NCBI GenBank assembly: GCA_001941045.1
Contig: MSHD01000023.1
Span: 1-64,000 of the forward strand
Reading direction: 5' to 3'
Length of the DNA stretch: 64,000 nucleotides
Source: Lachnospiraceae bacterium Zagget2
GTDB taxonomy: Bacteria > Bacillota > Clostridia > Lachnospirales > Lachnospiraceae
The notes beneath the pieces are model-generated. The model worked only from the letters and a program-made list of their open reading frames with translations, had not been told where the DNA came from and ran no database searches. Shown piece by piece: positions 1 through 11,327 of this stretch (position 1 is its first letter; every line of letters begins with the position of its first letter). The position numbers and the translations under genes are program-made.

Positions 1-102
1 CACTTTCCACAACCCAAAGCTTTCGCTTGCCAAGGGGGTCTTCGGGTGCTATTATACATATAATTGGGTGTAGTATCGACTACAGGAAATCAGGAGAGGA
101 GG

Positions 103-1917
103 ATGGCGATGTTCGAGTATCGTGTAAGCACCGGAGACCCGGAGCGGATGGGTGTGACGAAGGCAGGAAGAGACGTCTGTTTTACGGTAAGCGTGCAGGA
201 TGGACAGGACTGCAGCCTGATCCTCTATCAAAAGGGAACGGACGAGCCTGCAGCGGAGCTGCCATTTACGAATGAGATGCGTTTTGCAGATGTCTGCGCG
301 ATGCGACTCCACCATTTTCCCCTGCAGGATTACGAGTATAATTACCGGACAGGCAGACACATCGTACAGGATCCTTATGCGGATGAGATTCGTGGACGCG
401 GGATCTGGGGCGCGGTTCCGGATGGCCCGCATGCGCTTCGCTGCGCCGCGCGCCCGGAGCGATATCCCTGGCGGGATGACAGACCGCTGCGCCTGGCGGA
501 GGAAGACTGCGTTCTCTATGTGACGCATCCGCGCGGCTTCACGATGGACGGCTCATCGAAGGTGAAGCACCCCGGGACTTTCGCGGGCATTCGTGAGAAG
601 ATCCCCTACTTAAGAGAGCTGGGGATCACGCAGCTTGAGCTGATGCCGGTTTATGAGTTTGCAGAGACCGGAGCGATAGAGAGCGGGCGCAGACATATGC
701 CGCTGCGGAAACGAGGTGAGGCGATCAGCAATTACTGGGGCTATGGCGAGGCGTTTTTCTTTGAGCCAAAGGCGGCCTACAGCGCGTCGGAAGATCCGGT
801 ACGGGAGCTGAAAGATCTGGTTCGCGAGCTTCACCGAAACGGGATTGAGCTGATCCTGGAGTTTTCTTTTCCGGAATACACTTCTCCGGAGCTGGCGGTT
901 GACTGTATCCGCCACTGGGTGCGCGATTACCATATTGACGGCGTCCATGTGACCGGAAGCGGCGCTCCGACTACCGCGCTGGCGCTCGACCCGCTGCTGG
1001 GTGAGACCAGGATTATGAGCGATTACCTGCCGATGGAGCACATTTACGGGAGTGCTTACCGGCCGCGAAAGCGGCGGCTTCTTGAATACAACGATGATTT
1101 CCTGGGAAAGGTACGACGCTTCCTGCGCGGAGATGCGGGTGTCGTATGGCAGATGGCAGAGTGCCTCTGCCGGAATCCGGCGCAGTATAACGTTGTGAAT
1201 TACGTGGCGGGGCACAATGGCTTTACGCTGGCAGATGCGCTGCGTTACGAGCAGAAGCACAATGAGGCGAACGGAGAGGGAAATCTTGACGGAAGCGACC
1301 GGAATTACAGCTGCAATTATGGAACGGAGGGGCCATCCGACGTGCCGGAAGTGGAAGAGCTGCGTGCGAGACAGGCGAGGAACGCGCTGCTGCTGACGAT
1401 TCTGGCGCAGGGAGTCCCGGCGATTTACGGCGGCGACGAGATGGGAAATTCTCAGCAGGGAAATAACAACGTCTACTGTCAGGACAACGAGATTTCCTGG
1501 ATTCAGTGGGCAAGCGATGAGAAGGGCCTTGCGCTGCAGCGGTTTGTGAAGGAAGCGCTTGCGCTGCGCAGGGAGCATCCGGCTTTCCGGCAGAGACACA
1601 CCCGTGTAGAAGGAACGCCGGCGATCTCCTATCATGGAAGCCGGGCGTGGTATGGCGATTTTGAGAACGACAGCCGTCATATTGGCATTCTGTACGCGGG
1701 CGAGGAAGCGCTTTACGTGGCGATTAACATGCACGAGGAGGCGCTGGAGCTTGCTGTGCCGAAGGCTCCGTCAGGACAGCGATGGCAGATTATCGTGGAT
1801 ACCGGACAGGGAGAAGAGGCTTTTTCTGAGAATGGCCCCGTGCTTTCACGAAAGACGGGTAAGACCGTGGAGATCCCGCCGCGGACAATTCTGGTGATGG
1901 CAGGAAGGAACGCATGA
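103..1917 (+). CDS. GlgX/isoamylase-like GH13 family protein, probably catalytically degenerate
   Basis: Translation keeps isoamylase-type motifs (RRFLRGDAG, GDEMGNSQQGNNNVYCQDNEISW) but the GH13 catalytic motifs are altered; start at 103 or 109 after GGAGAGG. Confidence 0.8.
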   Translation: MAMFEYRVSTGDPERMGVTKAGRDVCFTVSVQDGQDCSLILYQKGTDEPAAELPFTNEMRFADVCAMRLHHFPLQDYEYNYRTGRHIVQDPYADEIRGRGIWGAVPDGPHALRCAARPERYPWRDDRPLRLAEEDCVLYVTHPRGFTMDGSSKVKHPGTFAGIREKIPYLRELGITQLELMPVYEFAETGAIESGRRHMPLRKRGEAISNYWGYGEAFFFEPKAAYSASEDPVRELKDLVRELHRNGIELILEFSFPEYTSPELAVDCIRHWVRDYHIDGVHVTGSGAPTTALALDPLLGETRIMSDYLPMEHIYGSAYRPRKRRLLEYNDDFLGKVRRFLRGDAGVVWQMAECLCRNPAQYNVVNYVAGHNGFTLADALRYEQKHNEANGEGNLDGSDRNYSCNYGTEGPSDVPEVEELRARQARNALLLTILAQGVPAIYGGDEMGNSQQGNNNVYCQDNEISWIQWASDEKGLALQRFVKEALALRREHPAFRQRHTRVEGTPAISYHGSRAWYGDFENDSRHIGILYAGEEALYVAINMHEEALELAVPKAPSGQRWQIIVDTGQGEEAFSENGPVLSRKTGKTVEIPPRTILVMAGRNA

Positions 1918-2489
1918 AGCTGATTAATATATGGAGACATTTTTACACGATCACGGAGCATCGCCTCATGGTTGCGCGGCACTGCTTCCGCGTGGGGATG
2001 TACTGGCAGGGGCTGACACACGACCTGTCCAAGTATTCACCGTCTGAGTTCTGGCAGGGCTGCCGCTACTATCAGGGCTTTTGCAGCCCGAACAATGCGG
2101 AGCGCATGGATAAGGGATATTCCATCGCCTGGATGCATCACAAGGGCAGAAATAAACATCATTATGAATACTGGACGGACTACAATGTGAAGACGCATCG
2201 CATGGAAGGCGTGAAGATGCCGCTCAGGTATGTAAATGAGATGATCATGGACCGGATCGCAGCCTCAAAGGTGTATGAGGGCGCAAAGTATACACAGCAT
2301 TCTCCCCTGGCATATTATGAAAAAGGGAAGGACAGCTACATGATTCATCCGGAAACGAGCGCTCTGCTCGAATATGTCCTGCGCATGCTGAACAAGTATG
2401 GCGAAGAGAGGACTTTCGCCTGGATGAAAAAAAATATGGTTGGGAAGAAACGCTATCCCAATATCAGGAAAAGAGGAGTGAAGAAATGA
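1914..2489 (+). CDS. DUF5662-like family protein
   Basis: Complete ORF overlapping the upstream stop; His-rich N-terminus (HDLSKYSPSEF, HHKGRNKHHYEYW) recalls the DUF5662 family. Confidence 0.65.
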   Translation: MKLINIWRHFYTITEHRLMVARHCFRVGMYWQGLTHDLSKYSPSEFWQGCRYYQGFCSPNNAERMDKGYSIAWMHHKGRNKHHYEYWTDYNVKTHRMEGVKMPLRYVNEMIMDRIAASKVYEGAKYTQHSPLAYYEKGKDSYMIHPETSALLEYVLRMLNKYGEERTFAWMKKNMVGKKRYPNIRKRGVKK

Positions 2490-2857
2490 AATACATGCGT
2501 CAGATCGCGCGTATTGCGGGATTCGCCTTTGTCGGCGAGCTGCTCAATACGCTGATTCCGCTCCCGGTGCCGGCGAGCGTATATGGCATGCTGCTGCTTC
2601 TGTTCTGCCTGTGTACGGGCATTGTAAAGCTGGAGCAGATCGAGGAGACGGCGGATTTTCTGGTGGAGATCATGCCGCTGGTGTTTGTGATGCCGGGCGT
2701 CGCCGTGATAGAGTCCCTGGGGCTTCTGGCCGACTCGCTGGTGGGGATCATTGTGATCTCGATTCTGTCGACGCTGCTGGTCTACGCGGTGACCGGCCTG
2801 ACAGCGCAGGCGCTGGTTCGCCTGCGGAGAAGAAGGGAGGAGGAGCAGCATGGATAG
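2486..2857 (+). CDS. CidA/LrgA family membrane protein
   Basis: Small hydrophobic ORF with the LIPLPVPASVYGMLLLL motif; overlaps an LrgB-like ORF. Confidence 0.85.
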   Translation: MKYMRQIARIAGFAFVGELLNTLIPLPVPASVYGMLLLLFCLCTGIVKLEQIEETADFLVEIMPLVFVMPGVAVIESLGLLADSLVGIIVISILSTLLVYAVTGLTAQALVRLRRRREEEQHG

Positions 2858-3542
2858 TTTACTGCAGGAATCCCTGTTCTTTGGCTTCTTCCTGACACTT
2901 GCCTGTTATTTTGCCTGCGTGGAGATCGCAAAGCGTTACAAAAGCCCGCTTCTGAATCCCCTGTTCTGGTCGATCGTGCTGACGATCGTAGTATTGAAGC
3001 TTCTGGGAATCAGTTACAGTACGTTTGAGTATGGGGCGAAATACCTTAATTATCTGCTGACGCCGATCACGGTCTGCCTGGCAGTGCCCCTGTACCGGCA
3101 GCTGCGGCACCTGCGGGATTACGCGGATGCGGTGATCATCAGCATTCTGTCAGGAACGCTGGCCTGCGCGGCGATGATCTTTCTGATGTCAAAGATGTTC
3201 GGCTTCGACAAGTCGATGTACGCATCCATGGCGGTGAAGTCGATCACGACCGCGATTGCGCTTGGGGTAAATGAGGAGCTGGGCGGTATTCAGGTCGTAT
3301 CGATCATGGCGATCACGATCACCGGTACAATCGGCCCGATTTTCGCAACATCCGTCTATAAGCTGCTGCACATCAAAGAACCGATTGCACAGGGCCTGGC
3401 GCTCGGGACCGGTTCCCATGCGATCGGGACAAGCCGCGCGCTGGAGCTGGGCGAGATCCAGGGGGCAATGAGCAGCCTGGCGATTGTCGTAACCGGTGTG
3501 CTTACGGTGATCATTGCACCGATTCTGTACGGTATTTATTAG
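2850..3542 (+). CDS. LrgB/CidB family membrane protein
   Basis: Hydrophobic ORF with the GTGSHAIGTSRALELGE motif typical of LrgB. Confidence 0.88.
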   Translation: MDSLLQESLFFGFFLTLACYFACVEIAKRYKSPLLNPLFWSIVLTIVVLKLLGISYSTFEYGAKYLNYLLTPITVCLAVPLYRQLRHLRDYADAVIISILSGTLACAAMIFLMSKMFGFDKSMYASMAVKSITTAIALGVNEELGGIQVVSIMAITITGTIGPIFATSVYKLLHIKEPIAQGLALGTGSHAIGTSRALELGEIQGAMSSLAIVVTGVLTVIIAPILYGIY

Positions 3543-3558
3543 GAAAGGAGGGAGGCCG

Positions 3559-4566
3559 GTGACGATCCGTGAAAAAACAGAGGAGTGGGAGTGCCGTTTC
3601 TTAAGTCCCTATGCGGCGAGGAGTCGCGATTCACGGGGACGGGCATTGGACGAGCCTCCCTGTGAGATCCGGCCGGTCTATCAGCGCGACCGCGATCGTA
3701 TCCTGCACTGCAAATCGTTTCGCAGACTGAAGCATAAGACGCAGGTGTTTCTTGCGCCAAAGGGCGATCATTACCGGACGCGCCTGACGCATACGCTGGA
3801 GGTCTCGCAGGTCGCGCGGACGATCGCGCGTGCACTCCGCCTGAATGAAGATCTGACCGAGGCGATTGCGCTTGGACATGATCTTGGGCATACGCCTTTC
3901 GGTCATGCGGGCGAGCGGGTGCTGAACCAGGTCTGCTCGGAGGGCTTCGCCCATTACATACAGAGCGTTCGGGTCGTGGAAAAGCTCGAAAAAGAGGGCC
4001 GCGGACTGAATCTTTCCTGGGAAGTCCGCGACGGGATCCGGCAGCACCAGATGGATGGCCATGCAGCCACGCTGGAGGGCCGGGTCGTGCGGCTTGCGGA
4101 TAAGATCGCCTATATCCATCATGATGTAGATGACGCAATCCGTGGCGGTATCATCCGGGAGGAGGATATCCCGGAGATGTATCGTGTGACACTGGGACGG
4201 TCAGGCCGGGAACGCCTGAACACGATGGTCTGCGATATTATCACGACCAGTCTCGATCAGCCGGATATCCGGATGTCGGACGAGGTGGACGCGGCGTTTC
4301 GCGGCATCCGGCGTTTTATGTTTGAGAATGTCTATACGAATCCGGTTGCGAAGGCGGAGGAAAAGAAGGCGGAGAACATTGTGAGTGAACTGTTCCATTA
4401 CTATATGGAACGTCCGGAGCTGCTCTCCAACGAATATATCGAACGCATGTGGAAGGCAGGCGAGACGCAGGAGCGGAGCGTCTGCGACTATATCTCCGGG
4501 ATGACCGACCAGTTTGCCATCGACAAATTCCGGGAGTTTTTCGTGCCGGAGGCATGGAGATACTGA
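3559..4566 (+). CDS. dgt: Deoxyguanosinetriphosphate triphosphohydrolase-like HD protein
   Basis: FRRLKHKTQVF, RTRLTHTLEVSQ and GHDLGHTPFGHAGE HD-domain motifs; GTG start after GGAGGG. Confidence 0.9.
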   Translation: MTIREKTEEWECRFLSPYAARSRDSRGRALDEPPCEIRPVYQRDRDRILHCKSFRRLKHKTQVFLAPKGDHYRTRLTHTLEVSQVARTIARALRLNEDLTEAIALGHDLGHTPFGHAGERVLNQVCSEGFAHYIQSVRVVEKLEKEGRGLNLSWEVRDGIRQHQMDGHAATLEGRVVRLADKIAYIHHDVDDAIRGGIIREEDIPEMYRVTLGRSGRERLNTMVCDIITTSLDQPDIRMSDEVDAAFRGIRRFMFENVYTNPVAKAEEKKAENIVSELFHYYMERPELLSNEYIERMWKAGETQERSVCDYISGMTDQFAIDKFREFFVPEAWRY

Positions 4567-4584
4567 CGAAAAGGCAGGTGCTGT

Positions 4585-6351
4585 ATGGGTTTTTATTCGC
4601 AGGAGCTTGTGGAGGAGATCCGCTCGCGCAGCGATATTGTGGACGTGATCTCCGGCTACATCAAATTACAGCGCAAGGGCAGCAGCTATACCTGTGTCTG
4701 CCCCTTTCATAATGACCATAATCCGTCCATGAATGTGAACCGGCCGCGGCAGATGTACTATTGCTTCAGCTGCGGCGCCGGCGGCGATGTGTTCAAATTT
4801 GTCATGGACTATGAGAATCTGTCCTTCCCGGAGGCGGTGAAGGTGCTGGCGGACCGCGCCGGGATTGCACTGCCCGAGCGGGAGGAGACGCGTGAGGACC
4901 GCGAGGAGAGAGATCTGAAGAGCCGGATCCTTGAGGTCAATAAGCTGGCAGCGCAGTTTTACTACTATATGCTGCGTCAGCCGGAAGGCCGGCAGGCGCA
5001 CGACTATCTGACCGGACGGGGGCTCTCAAAGGAGACGATCCGCAGCTTCGGGCTTGGCTGTTCCGGCAAGAGAGGAAACGAGCTCTATCAATATCTGAAA
5101 AGCAGGGGATATTCCGATTCGCTGCTGAAGGAGTCCGGACTCATGAATGCGGACGAGAAGCGCGGCATGTATGATCGTTTCTGGAACCGCGTCATGTTCC
5201 CGATCATGGACACACGCAGCCGGGTGATCGGCTTCGGCGGCCGCGTCATGGGAGACGCGAAGCCGAAATATCTGAATTCGCCGGAGACGAAGGCCTTCGA
5301 CAAGAGCCGCAATCTGTACGGCCTGCATCTGGCACGCGCAAGCCGCAAGCCGAATATGATTCTCTGCGAGGGCTATATGGATGTGATCGCCCTGCACCAG
5401 GCCGGTTTCAACCAGGCAGTGGCCTCGCTCGGAACCGCTTTTACGCAGCAGCAGTCGGTGATTTTGAAGCGTTATACGAATGAGGTGCTGCTGACTTATG
5501 ACAGCGATGACGCCGGTGTGCGCGCGGCGGCGCGCGCGATCCCGATCCTGAAAGAGGCAGGACTGCGGGCAAGGGTTATCAATATGGAGCCCTATAAGGA
5601 TCCGGACGAATTCATCCGGGCGCTCGGCGCGGAGGAGTTCCAGAAACGGATTGACAGCGCCGAGAGCAGTTTCTTCTTTGAACTGCGCATTCTGGAACGA
5701 AATTATGATCTGATGGATCCGGAGAGTAAGACGGCATTTTTCCGGGAGGTGTCCACGAAGCTTCTGGAGTTTGAGGCGGGCATTGAACGGGATAATTATA
5801 TAGAAGCCACGGCGGCGAGATACCATCTGAGCGCGGAGCAGCTCAGGAAGCTTGTAAGCCGGACCGGCGAGCGCCTGGGCGGGATGCCGCGTCTGGCTGC
5901 GCCGAAGCCGCCGCCCGGCAGGAAGAAACCGGACGATACGGAGCTTACGGCGCAGAGGATGCTGCTCACGTGGATGAGTGCGGACGAAAAGCATTATCGT
6001 TGTATTTCGCGTTACGTAGAACCGGAGGATTTCACAGATCCGCTGTGCCGGAAGGCGGCGGAGCTTTTGAAGGAGCAGGCGCAGGAGGGGACATTACGAC
6101 CGGCCTCGCTGTTCCAGTATTTTACAGAGGAGGAGGATCAGAAAAATCTGTCCGCCGCGCTCGGGGCGCAGTTGCCGACCCCGGACGGCCGGGCGGAGGA
6201 GGAAAAAGCGTTGCAGGAGACTATCCTGAGAGTAAAGCAGCAGAGTATTGCCTGGCAGACGGAAAATATGAAGCCGGGGGACATGGATGCCCTTATGAAA
6301 ATCGTCCGGAAACGCCGGGATATCGAGAAACTGCATATTTCTCTGGATTAA
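4585..6351 (+). CDS. dnaG: DNA primase
   Basis: [13 protein letters not shown]...[15 protein letters not shown] zinc finger; toprim [15 protein letters not shown]; upstream of rpoD. Confidence 0.97.
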   Translation: MGFYSQELVEEIRSRSDIVDVISGYIKLQRKGSSYTCVCPFHNDHNPSMNVNRPRQMYYCFSCGAGGDVFKFVMDYENLSFPEAVKVLADRAGIALPEREETREDREERDLKSRILEVNKLAAQFYYYMLRQPEGRQAHDYLTGRGLSKETIRSFGLGCSGKRGNELYQYLKSRGYSDSLLKESGLMNADEKRGMYDRFWNRVMFPIMDTRSRVIGFGGRVMGDAKPKYLNSPETKAFDKSRNLYGLHLARASRKPNMILCEGYMDVIALHQAGFNQAVASLGTAFTQQQSVILKRYTNEVLLTYDSDDAGVRAAARAIPILKEAGLRARVINMEPYKDPDEFIRALGAEEFQKRIDSAESSFFFELRILERNYDLMDPESKTAFFREVSTKLLEFEAGIERDNYIEATAARYHLSAEQLRKLVSRTGERLGGMPRLAAPKPPPGRKKPDDTELTAQRMLLTWMSADEKHYRCISRYVEPEDFTDPLCRKAAELLKEQAQEGTLRPASLFQYFTEEEDQKNLSAALGAQLPTPDGRAEEEKALQETILRVKQQSIAWQTENMKPGDMDALMKIVRKRRDIEKLHISLD

Positions 6352-6388
6352 GGAGAAAATAGGAACAATTATGGAAGGAAGAACCAGT

Positions 6389-7489
6389 ATGGACGAAAAT
6401 GTAGCAAAATTTAACGAAAAGCTGAAGGAATTACTGGAGCTCGCAAAGAAGAAAAAAAATGCGCTGGAATATCAGGAAGTCAGTGATTTCTTCAGCGATA
6501 TGGAGCTTGGCCCGGAAAAGCTGGAGAAGGTGCTGGAATTTCTCGAGCAGAACAACGTGGACGTACTCCGGATCACGGACGATGACGATGATGCGCTTAT
6601 CATGACCGACGAGGAAGAGGTGGACATGGAGCAGATCGACCTCATGGTTCCGGACGGCGTGAGCATCGAGGATCCGGTGCGCATGTATCTGAAGGAGATC
6701 GGCAAGGTGCCGCTTCTGACCGCGGAGGAGGAGATCGAGCTCGCAAAGCGGATGGAGGCCGGCGACGAGGAAGCGAAGAAACGTCTGGCTGAGGCGAATC
6801 TGCGCCTCGTGGTCAGCATTGCGAAGCGCTATGTCGGACGCGGAATGCTCTTCCTCGATCTGATTCAGGAAGGAAATCTGGGTCTTATCAAGGCGGTGGA
6901 GAAGTTTGACTACCGCAAAGGCTATAAGTTCAGTACCTACGCGACCTGGTGGATTCGTCAGGCAATCACGCGTGCGATCGCGGATCAGGCGAGGACGATC
7001 CGTATTCCGGTGCATATGGTTGAGACGATCAACAAGCTGATCCGCGTGTCGCGTCAGCTTCTGCAGGAGTTGGGGCGTGAGCCAACGCCGGAGGAAATTG
7101 CGGCGGAGATGAACATGCCGGTGGAACGCGTGCGCGAGATTCTGAAGATTTCCCAGGAGCCTGTCTCACTCGAGACGCCGATCGGCGAGGAGGAGGACAG
7201 CCACTTAGGCGACTTTATCCAGGATGACAATGTCCCGGTGCCCGCGGACGCTGCGGCCTTCACGCTTTTGAAGGAGCAGCTCGTGGAGGTGCTCGGCACG
7301 CTGACGGAGCGTGAGCAGAAGGTGCTGCGGCTGCGCTTCGGACTGGATGATGGGCGTGCCCGCACGCTTGAGGAAGTCGGCAAGGAGTTTAATGTGACGC
7401 GTGAGCGCATCCGCCAGATCGAGGCGAAGGCGCTCCGGAAACTGCGTCACCCGAGCCGCAGCCGGAAGCTGAAGGATTTCCTGGAGTGA
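6389..7489 (+). CDS. rpoD: RNA polymerase primary sigma factor
   Basis: [41 protein letters not shown]; region 4 [38 protein letters not shown]. Confidence 0.97.
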   Translation: MDENVAKFNEKLKELLELAKKKKNALEYQEVSDFFSDMELGPEKLEKVLEFLEQNNVDVLRITDDDDDALIMTDEEEVDMEQIDLMVPDGVSIEDPVRMYLKEIGKVPLLTAEEEIELAKRMEAGDEEAKKRLAEANLRLVVSIAKRYVGRGMLFLDLIQEGNLGLIKAVEKFDYRKGYKFSTYATWWIRQAITRAIADQARTIRIPVHMVETINKLIRVSRQLLQELGREPTPEEIAAEMNMPVERVREILKISQEPVSLETPIGEEEDSHLGDFIQDDNVPVPADAAAFTLLKEQLVEVLGTLTEREQKVLRLRFGLDDGRARTLEEVGKEFNVTRERIRQIEAKALRKLRHPSRSRKLKDFLE

Positions 7490-7535
7490 TCGGCATCTGT
7501 TGCGCCGGGCTCCGGGTACATAGAAGGGACAGGTT

Positions 7536-8246
7536 TTGAAGATCAGGCTTTCAGACAGAATGGAGCGGCTGGCCGGGTATGTGACCGAAGGAAATCGTCT
7601 GGTTGACATCGGTACGGATCACGCCTATCTGCCGATTGCGCTCGTGCAGGCGGGACGGATTCCGGCGGCGATCGCCGCGGATGTGAACGAGGGACCGCTT
7701 CTGCGGGCGGATGAGCATATCCGGGCGGCGGGGCTTGACGGGCAGATTGTGTCGCGGCTTTCCGACGGATTTGCGCGTATCCGGCCGGGCGAGGCGGATA
7801 CGGCTGTGATCGCCGGGATGGGCGGACAGCTGGTGAGACGGATTCTGGAGGGCGGTGCGCATTGCCTGGCATCCGTCTCAGAGCTGGTGCTACAGCCGCA
7901 GTCGGAGATCTGTCTGGTGCGCGGCTGGCTGGAGGAGCACGGATTTTATATTACGGATGAAGATATTGTGCTCGAGGATGGGAAATATTATCCGATGTTC
8001 CGCGCAGTACATGGCAGTCCGGAGACGGCGGCGAAGCAGGCGGAGCTGTATTTTGGCAGAGCTTCGCTCCAGAGATCGCCGCGTGTATTCCTTGGATTTC
8101 TGGACAGGGAATCAAAGAAGAATCAGAAAATCAGGAAAGGCTTAAGTGCGGCAGAGCGCGGGCAGGCGGCAAGACTTCGGGAACTGGAGGAAGTGGAAAT
8201 GTGGATTGGACAGGCGCGCGCGGCGGCAGAACGGAGTATGATATGA
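7536..8246 (+). CDS. trmK: tRNA (adenine(22)-N(1))-methyltransferase
   Basis: LVDIGTDHAYLPI and AGMGGQLVRRIL motifs; TTG start; downstream of rpoD as in many Firmicutes. Confidence 0.88.
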   Translation: MKIRLSDRMERLAGYVTEGNRLVDIGTDHAYLPIALVQAGRIPAAIAADVNEGPLLRADEHIRAAGLDGQIVSRLSDGFARIRPGEADTAVIAGMGGQLVRRILEGGAHCLASVSELVLQPQSEICLVRGWLEEHGFYITDEDIVLEDGKYYPMFRAVHGSPETAAKQAELYFGRASLQRSPRVFLGFLDRESKKNQKIRKGLSAAERGQAARLRELEEVEMWIGQARAAAERSMI

Positions 8247-9013
8247 AGTGTAGTGAGATTTGTTTGCTCCTGGAGCGCGAGTACGGAACAGAATATGCCT
8301 GTGACTGGGATAATGTCGGGCTGCTGGCCGGGCGGCGCGACAAGGAGGTAAAGCGCATCCTGCTGGCGCTGGACGCGAACGATGAGACGGTGGCGCGCGC
8401 AGCGGACGGCGGATATGACATGCTGATCACGCATCATCCGATGATTTTTACACCGATTAAGAGCGTGACGGACGCGGATATGAACGGCAGGCGGCTGCTG
8501 AAGCTGATCCGGCAGGATATTTCTTATTATGCGATGCATACCAACTACGATACGCGTGGCATGGCGGATCTTGCGGCGAAGATGCTGGGGCTGACCGAGT
8601 GCGCGGTGCTGGAGGAGGTAAAAGACGGCGAGGGCATCGGGCGCGTCGGGCGACTGCCGGGGAGGATGACGCTGCGGGAGTGCGGAGCGTATGTGAAGAA
8701 GACATTCGGTATTCCGAGCGTGCGCCTTTACGGCGATCCGGATCGTGAGCTCTCCTTTGCCGCGGTCTGCCCGGGTTCAGGAAAGAGCACGATGAAGGAA
8801 GTCCTGAAATTTCACTGTGACGTCTACATTACCGGGGATATCGATCATCATACCGGCCTGGACGCGGTGGATCAGGGACTGTGTATTGTCGACGCAGGGC
8901 ATTACGGCATCGAGCATATTTTCATGGAGGATGTCAAAGCGTATCTTGAAAAAGTACTGACGGGCGTGCATATGGACTGTGTGCCGGTCAGACATCCCTT
9001 TGAGGTCGTGTGA
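8243..9013 (+). CDS. Nif3-like dinuclear metal centre protein
   Basis: DWDNVGLLAG, ITHHPMIF, HTNYD and GHYGIEH motifs. Confidence 0.92.
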   Translation: MKCSEICLLLEREYGTEYACDWDNVGLLAGRRDKEVKRILLALDANDETVARAADGGYDMLITHHPMIFTPIKSVTDADMNGRRLLKLIRQDISYYAMHTNYDTRGMADLAAKMLGLTECAVLEEVKDGEGIGRVGRLPGRMTLRECGAYVKKTFGIPSVRLYGDPDRELSFAAVCPGSGKSTMKEVLKFHCDVYITGDIDHHTGLDAVDQGLCIVDAGHYGIEHIFMEDVKAYLEKVLTGVHMDCVPVRHPFEVV

Positions 9014-9032
9014 CAGAAAGGAGACAGTATCT

Positions 9033-10685
9033 GTGCAGATAACGGTAGAAGGAAAGACAATAGAAGTACCGGAGGGCATGAGCTATCTGGAGCTTTCCAG
9101 GCAGTATCAGAAGAATTACAGTAACGATATTGTACTGGTTCTGGAAAATGGCAGCAAGATGCGCGAGCTGTTCCGCTCTGTGAAGGAAGGGGCACGGATT
9201 GAATTCCTGACGACAGCCAGCGCGGACGGCTTCAAGACCTACCGGCGCAGCGCGACACTGTTGCTCTTAAAGGCGGTCTATGATGTGGCGGGGCAGGAGG
9301 CAGTGAACGGCATCCGGGTCTGTTTCTCCCTTGGCGACGGCTATTACTGTACGAGCAGGAATCACCCGGTAGACGAGGACTTCCTGCGTGCAGTGCAGAC
9401 GCGGATGGAGGAGTTGGTGGCGCAGCGGCTTCCGTTTGTGAAGAAGAGCATTTCCGTCGAGGAGGCGATCGAGCATTTTACACGGCACGGGATGCTGGAT
9501 AAGGCGCGGCTGTTCCGCTTCCGCAGGAGTTCGACCGTAAATGTGTACCTGTTGGACGGATTTGAGGACTATTATTATGGATATATGCTGCCCGATACGG
9601 GGTATCTGAAATACTTCCGGCTGATGGCCTGGGACGAGGGCTTTGTGCTCGACTTCCCGCCGAAGAAGACGCCGGATACCTTCGGCGAATTCCGCCCGCA
9701 GCGGAAGCTGTTCCAGGTGTTGAAGCGCTCGAATGCGTGGGGTGAGCTCCTTGAGGCGCCGACCGTCGGTGCGCTGAACGCGCAGATCGCGGACGGAAAT
9801 ATGACCGACATCATTCTGGCGCAGGAGGCGCTGATGGAGAAGGAGATCGGAAATATTGCGGAGCAGATCGCGGGACGGCATGACCGCAAGCTGATCATGA
9901 TCGCGGGTCCCTCCTCCTCGGGCAAGACGAGTTTTTCCCACCGGCTGTCTGTGCAGCTGCTTGCGCACGGCCTGAAGCCGCATCCGATCGCGGTGGACAA
10001 TTATTTTGTGGAGCGGGACGATACGCCGAAGGACGAGAACGGACAGTTCAATTTCGAGTGTCTCGGGGCAATGGATATCGCGCTGTTCAACGAGCAGATG
10101 AGCGCCCTCCTGCGCGGCGAGGAAGTCTCGATGCCGACCTTCAATTTCGTGACCGGAAAGAAGGAGTACAAGGGAAATCTCCTGCGGCTGCACGACGACG
10201 AGGTGCTCGTGATCGAGGGTATTCACTGTCTGAATGACAGACTTTCCTGGTCGCTCCCGAAGGAGAACAAATTTAAGATTTATGTGAGCGCGCTGACGCA
10301 GCTCAATGTCGATGAGCACAACCGGATCGCGACGACGGACGGGCGCATGGTGCGCCGGATGGTGAGGGACGCGCGTACGCGCGGCACCTCCGCAAAGAAG
10401 ACGATCTCGATGTGGCCGTCGGTGCGCCGCGGCGAGGACGAAAATATTTTCCCGTATCAGGAGGAGGCCGACGTGATCTTCAACTCGGCGCTGATCTATG
10501 AGCTGGCCGTGCTCAAGCAGTACGCGGAGCCGCTGCTCTTCGGTATCCAGCCGGGAGAACCGGAGTACACGGAGGCGAAACGCCTGCTGAAATTCCTGAA
10601 TTATTTTCAGGGAGTCGACAGCAACCTGGTGCCGAACAATTCCATTCTGCGGGAATTCATAGGAGGAAGTGTATTCAACGTATGA
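9033..10685 (+). CDS. Nucleoside (uridine) kinase with N-terminal TGS-like region
   Basis: N-terminal TGS/ThrRS-like segment, then P-loop IAGPSSSGKTSFSHRL and the uridine-kinase core; GTG start. Confidence 0.88.
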   Translation: MQITVEGKTIEVPEGMSYLELSRQYQKNYSNDIVLVLENGSKMRELFRSVKEGARIEFLTTASADGFKTYRRSATLLLLKAVYDVAGQEAVNGIRVCFSLGDGYYCTSRNHPVDEDFLRAVQTRMEELVAQRLPFVKKSISVEEAIEHFTRHGMLDKARLFRFRRSSTVNVYLLDGFEDYYYGYMLPDTGYLKYFRLMAWDEGFVLDFPPKKTPDTFGEFRPQRKLFQVLKRSNAWGELLEAPTVGALNAQIADGNMTDIILAQEALMEKEIGNIAEQIAGRHDRKLIMIAGPSSSGKTSFSHRLSVQLLAHGLKPHPIAVDNYFVERDDTPKDENGQFNFECLGAMDIALFNEQMSALLRGEEVSMPTFNFVTGKKEYKGNLLRLHDDEVLVIEGIHCLNDRLSWSLPKENKFKIYVSALTQLNVDEHNRIATTDGRMVRRMVRDARTRGTSAKKTISMWPSVRRGEDENIFPYQEEADVIFNSALIYELAVLKQYAEPLLFGIQPGEPEYTEAKRLLKFLNYFQGVDSNLVPNNSILREFIGGSVFNV

Positions 10686-11323
10686 TAGAAAACATAAAGG
10701 CATTTATCAAAAGAAGAAAGCTGATTCCGGTCGCCATCTGGTTCGTCGTCTACATGGCGCTGTTTGTGTTCCTGGAGCTGCGGCCGCACAAGAAGGTACA
10801 TCTCGTGCACAGCAAACTGGACGATAAAATCCCACATGTGCCGCAGTTTATCTACCCCTATCTGAGCTGGTTCCCCTACATTATCGTGTGCGTGTTCCTG
10901 GCTCTGAAGAATCTCTCGGACGAGGACTACAAAAAGGCGCTGACAGTGCTCTCGACGGGTATGAATCTGTTCATTCTGATCGCTTATATCTGGCCGACCG
11001 GGTTGGATTTCCGCGACAGCATTACCTACAATTCTGAGAAACTGAGCGGACGGCTGATGAAATTCGTACAGACCGTGGATACGCCGCAGAGCGTCTTCCC
11101 GAGCATGCATGCCTATGCGACGATGGTCTTTCAGGGAACGCTGGAGATGCAGGCGGGGCAGCTGCCGCGTGCCGTCATCCTGTTCGGACGCGTGCTTTCT
11201 GTGTCGATCATCGCCTCGACGGTGTTCACAAAGCAGCACTCGATCCTGGACGTGATCGCGTCAGTCGCGCTGTACGGCACCTTGGAGACGGCCTGGCGTT
11301 TTTCGCAGAAGAAGGAGAAATAG
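10682..11323 (+). CDS. PAP2 family phosphatase-like membrane protein
   Basis: Hydrophobic ORF with FPSMHAYAT and [12 protein letters not shown] motifs. Confidence 0.8.
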   Translation: MIENIKAFIKRRKLIPVAIWFVVYMALFVFLELRPHKKVHLVHSKLDDKIPHVPQFIYPYLSWFPYIIVCVFLALKNLSDEDYKKALTVLSTGMNLFILIAYIWPTGLDFRDSITYNSEKLSGRLMKFVQTVDTPQSVFPSMHAYATMVFQGTLEMQAGQLPRAVILFGRVLSVSIIASTVFTKQHSILDVIASVALYGTLETAWRFSQKKEK

Positions 11324-11327
11324 ACTT

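Noticed and set aside
9267-10703. 478-aa minus-strand ORF
   Set aside because: Antisense to the nucleoside kinase gene; no family resemblance.
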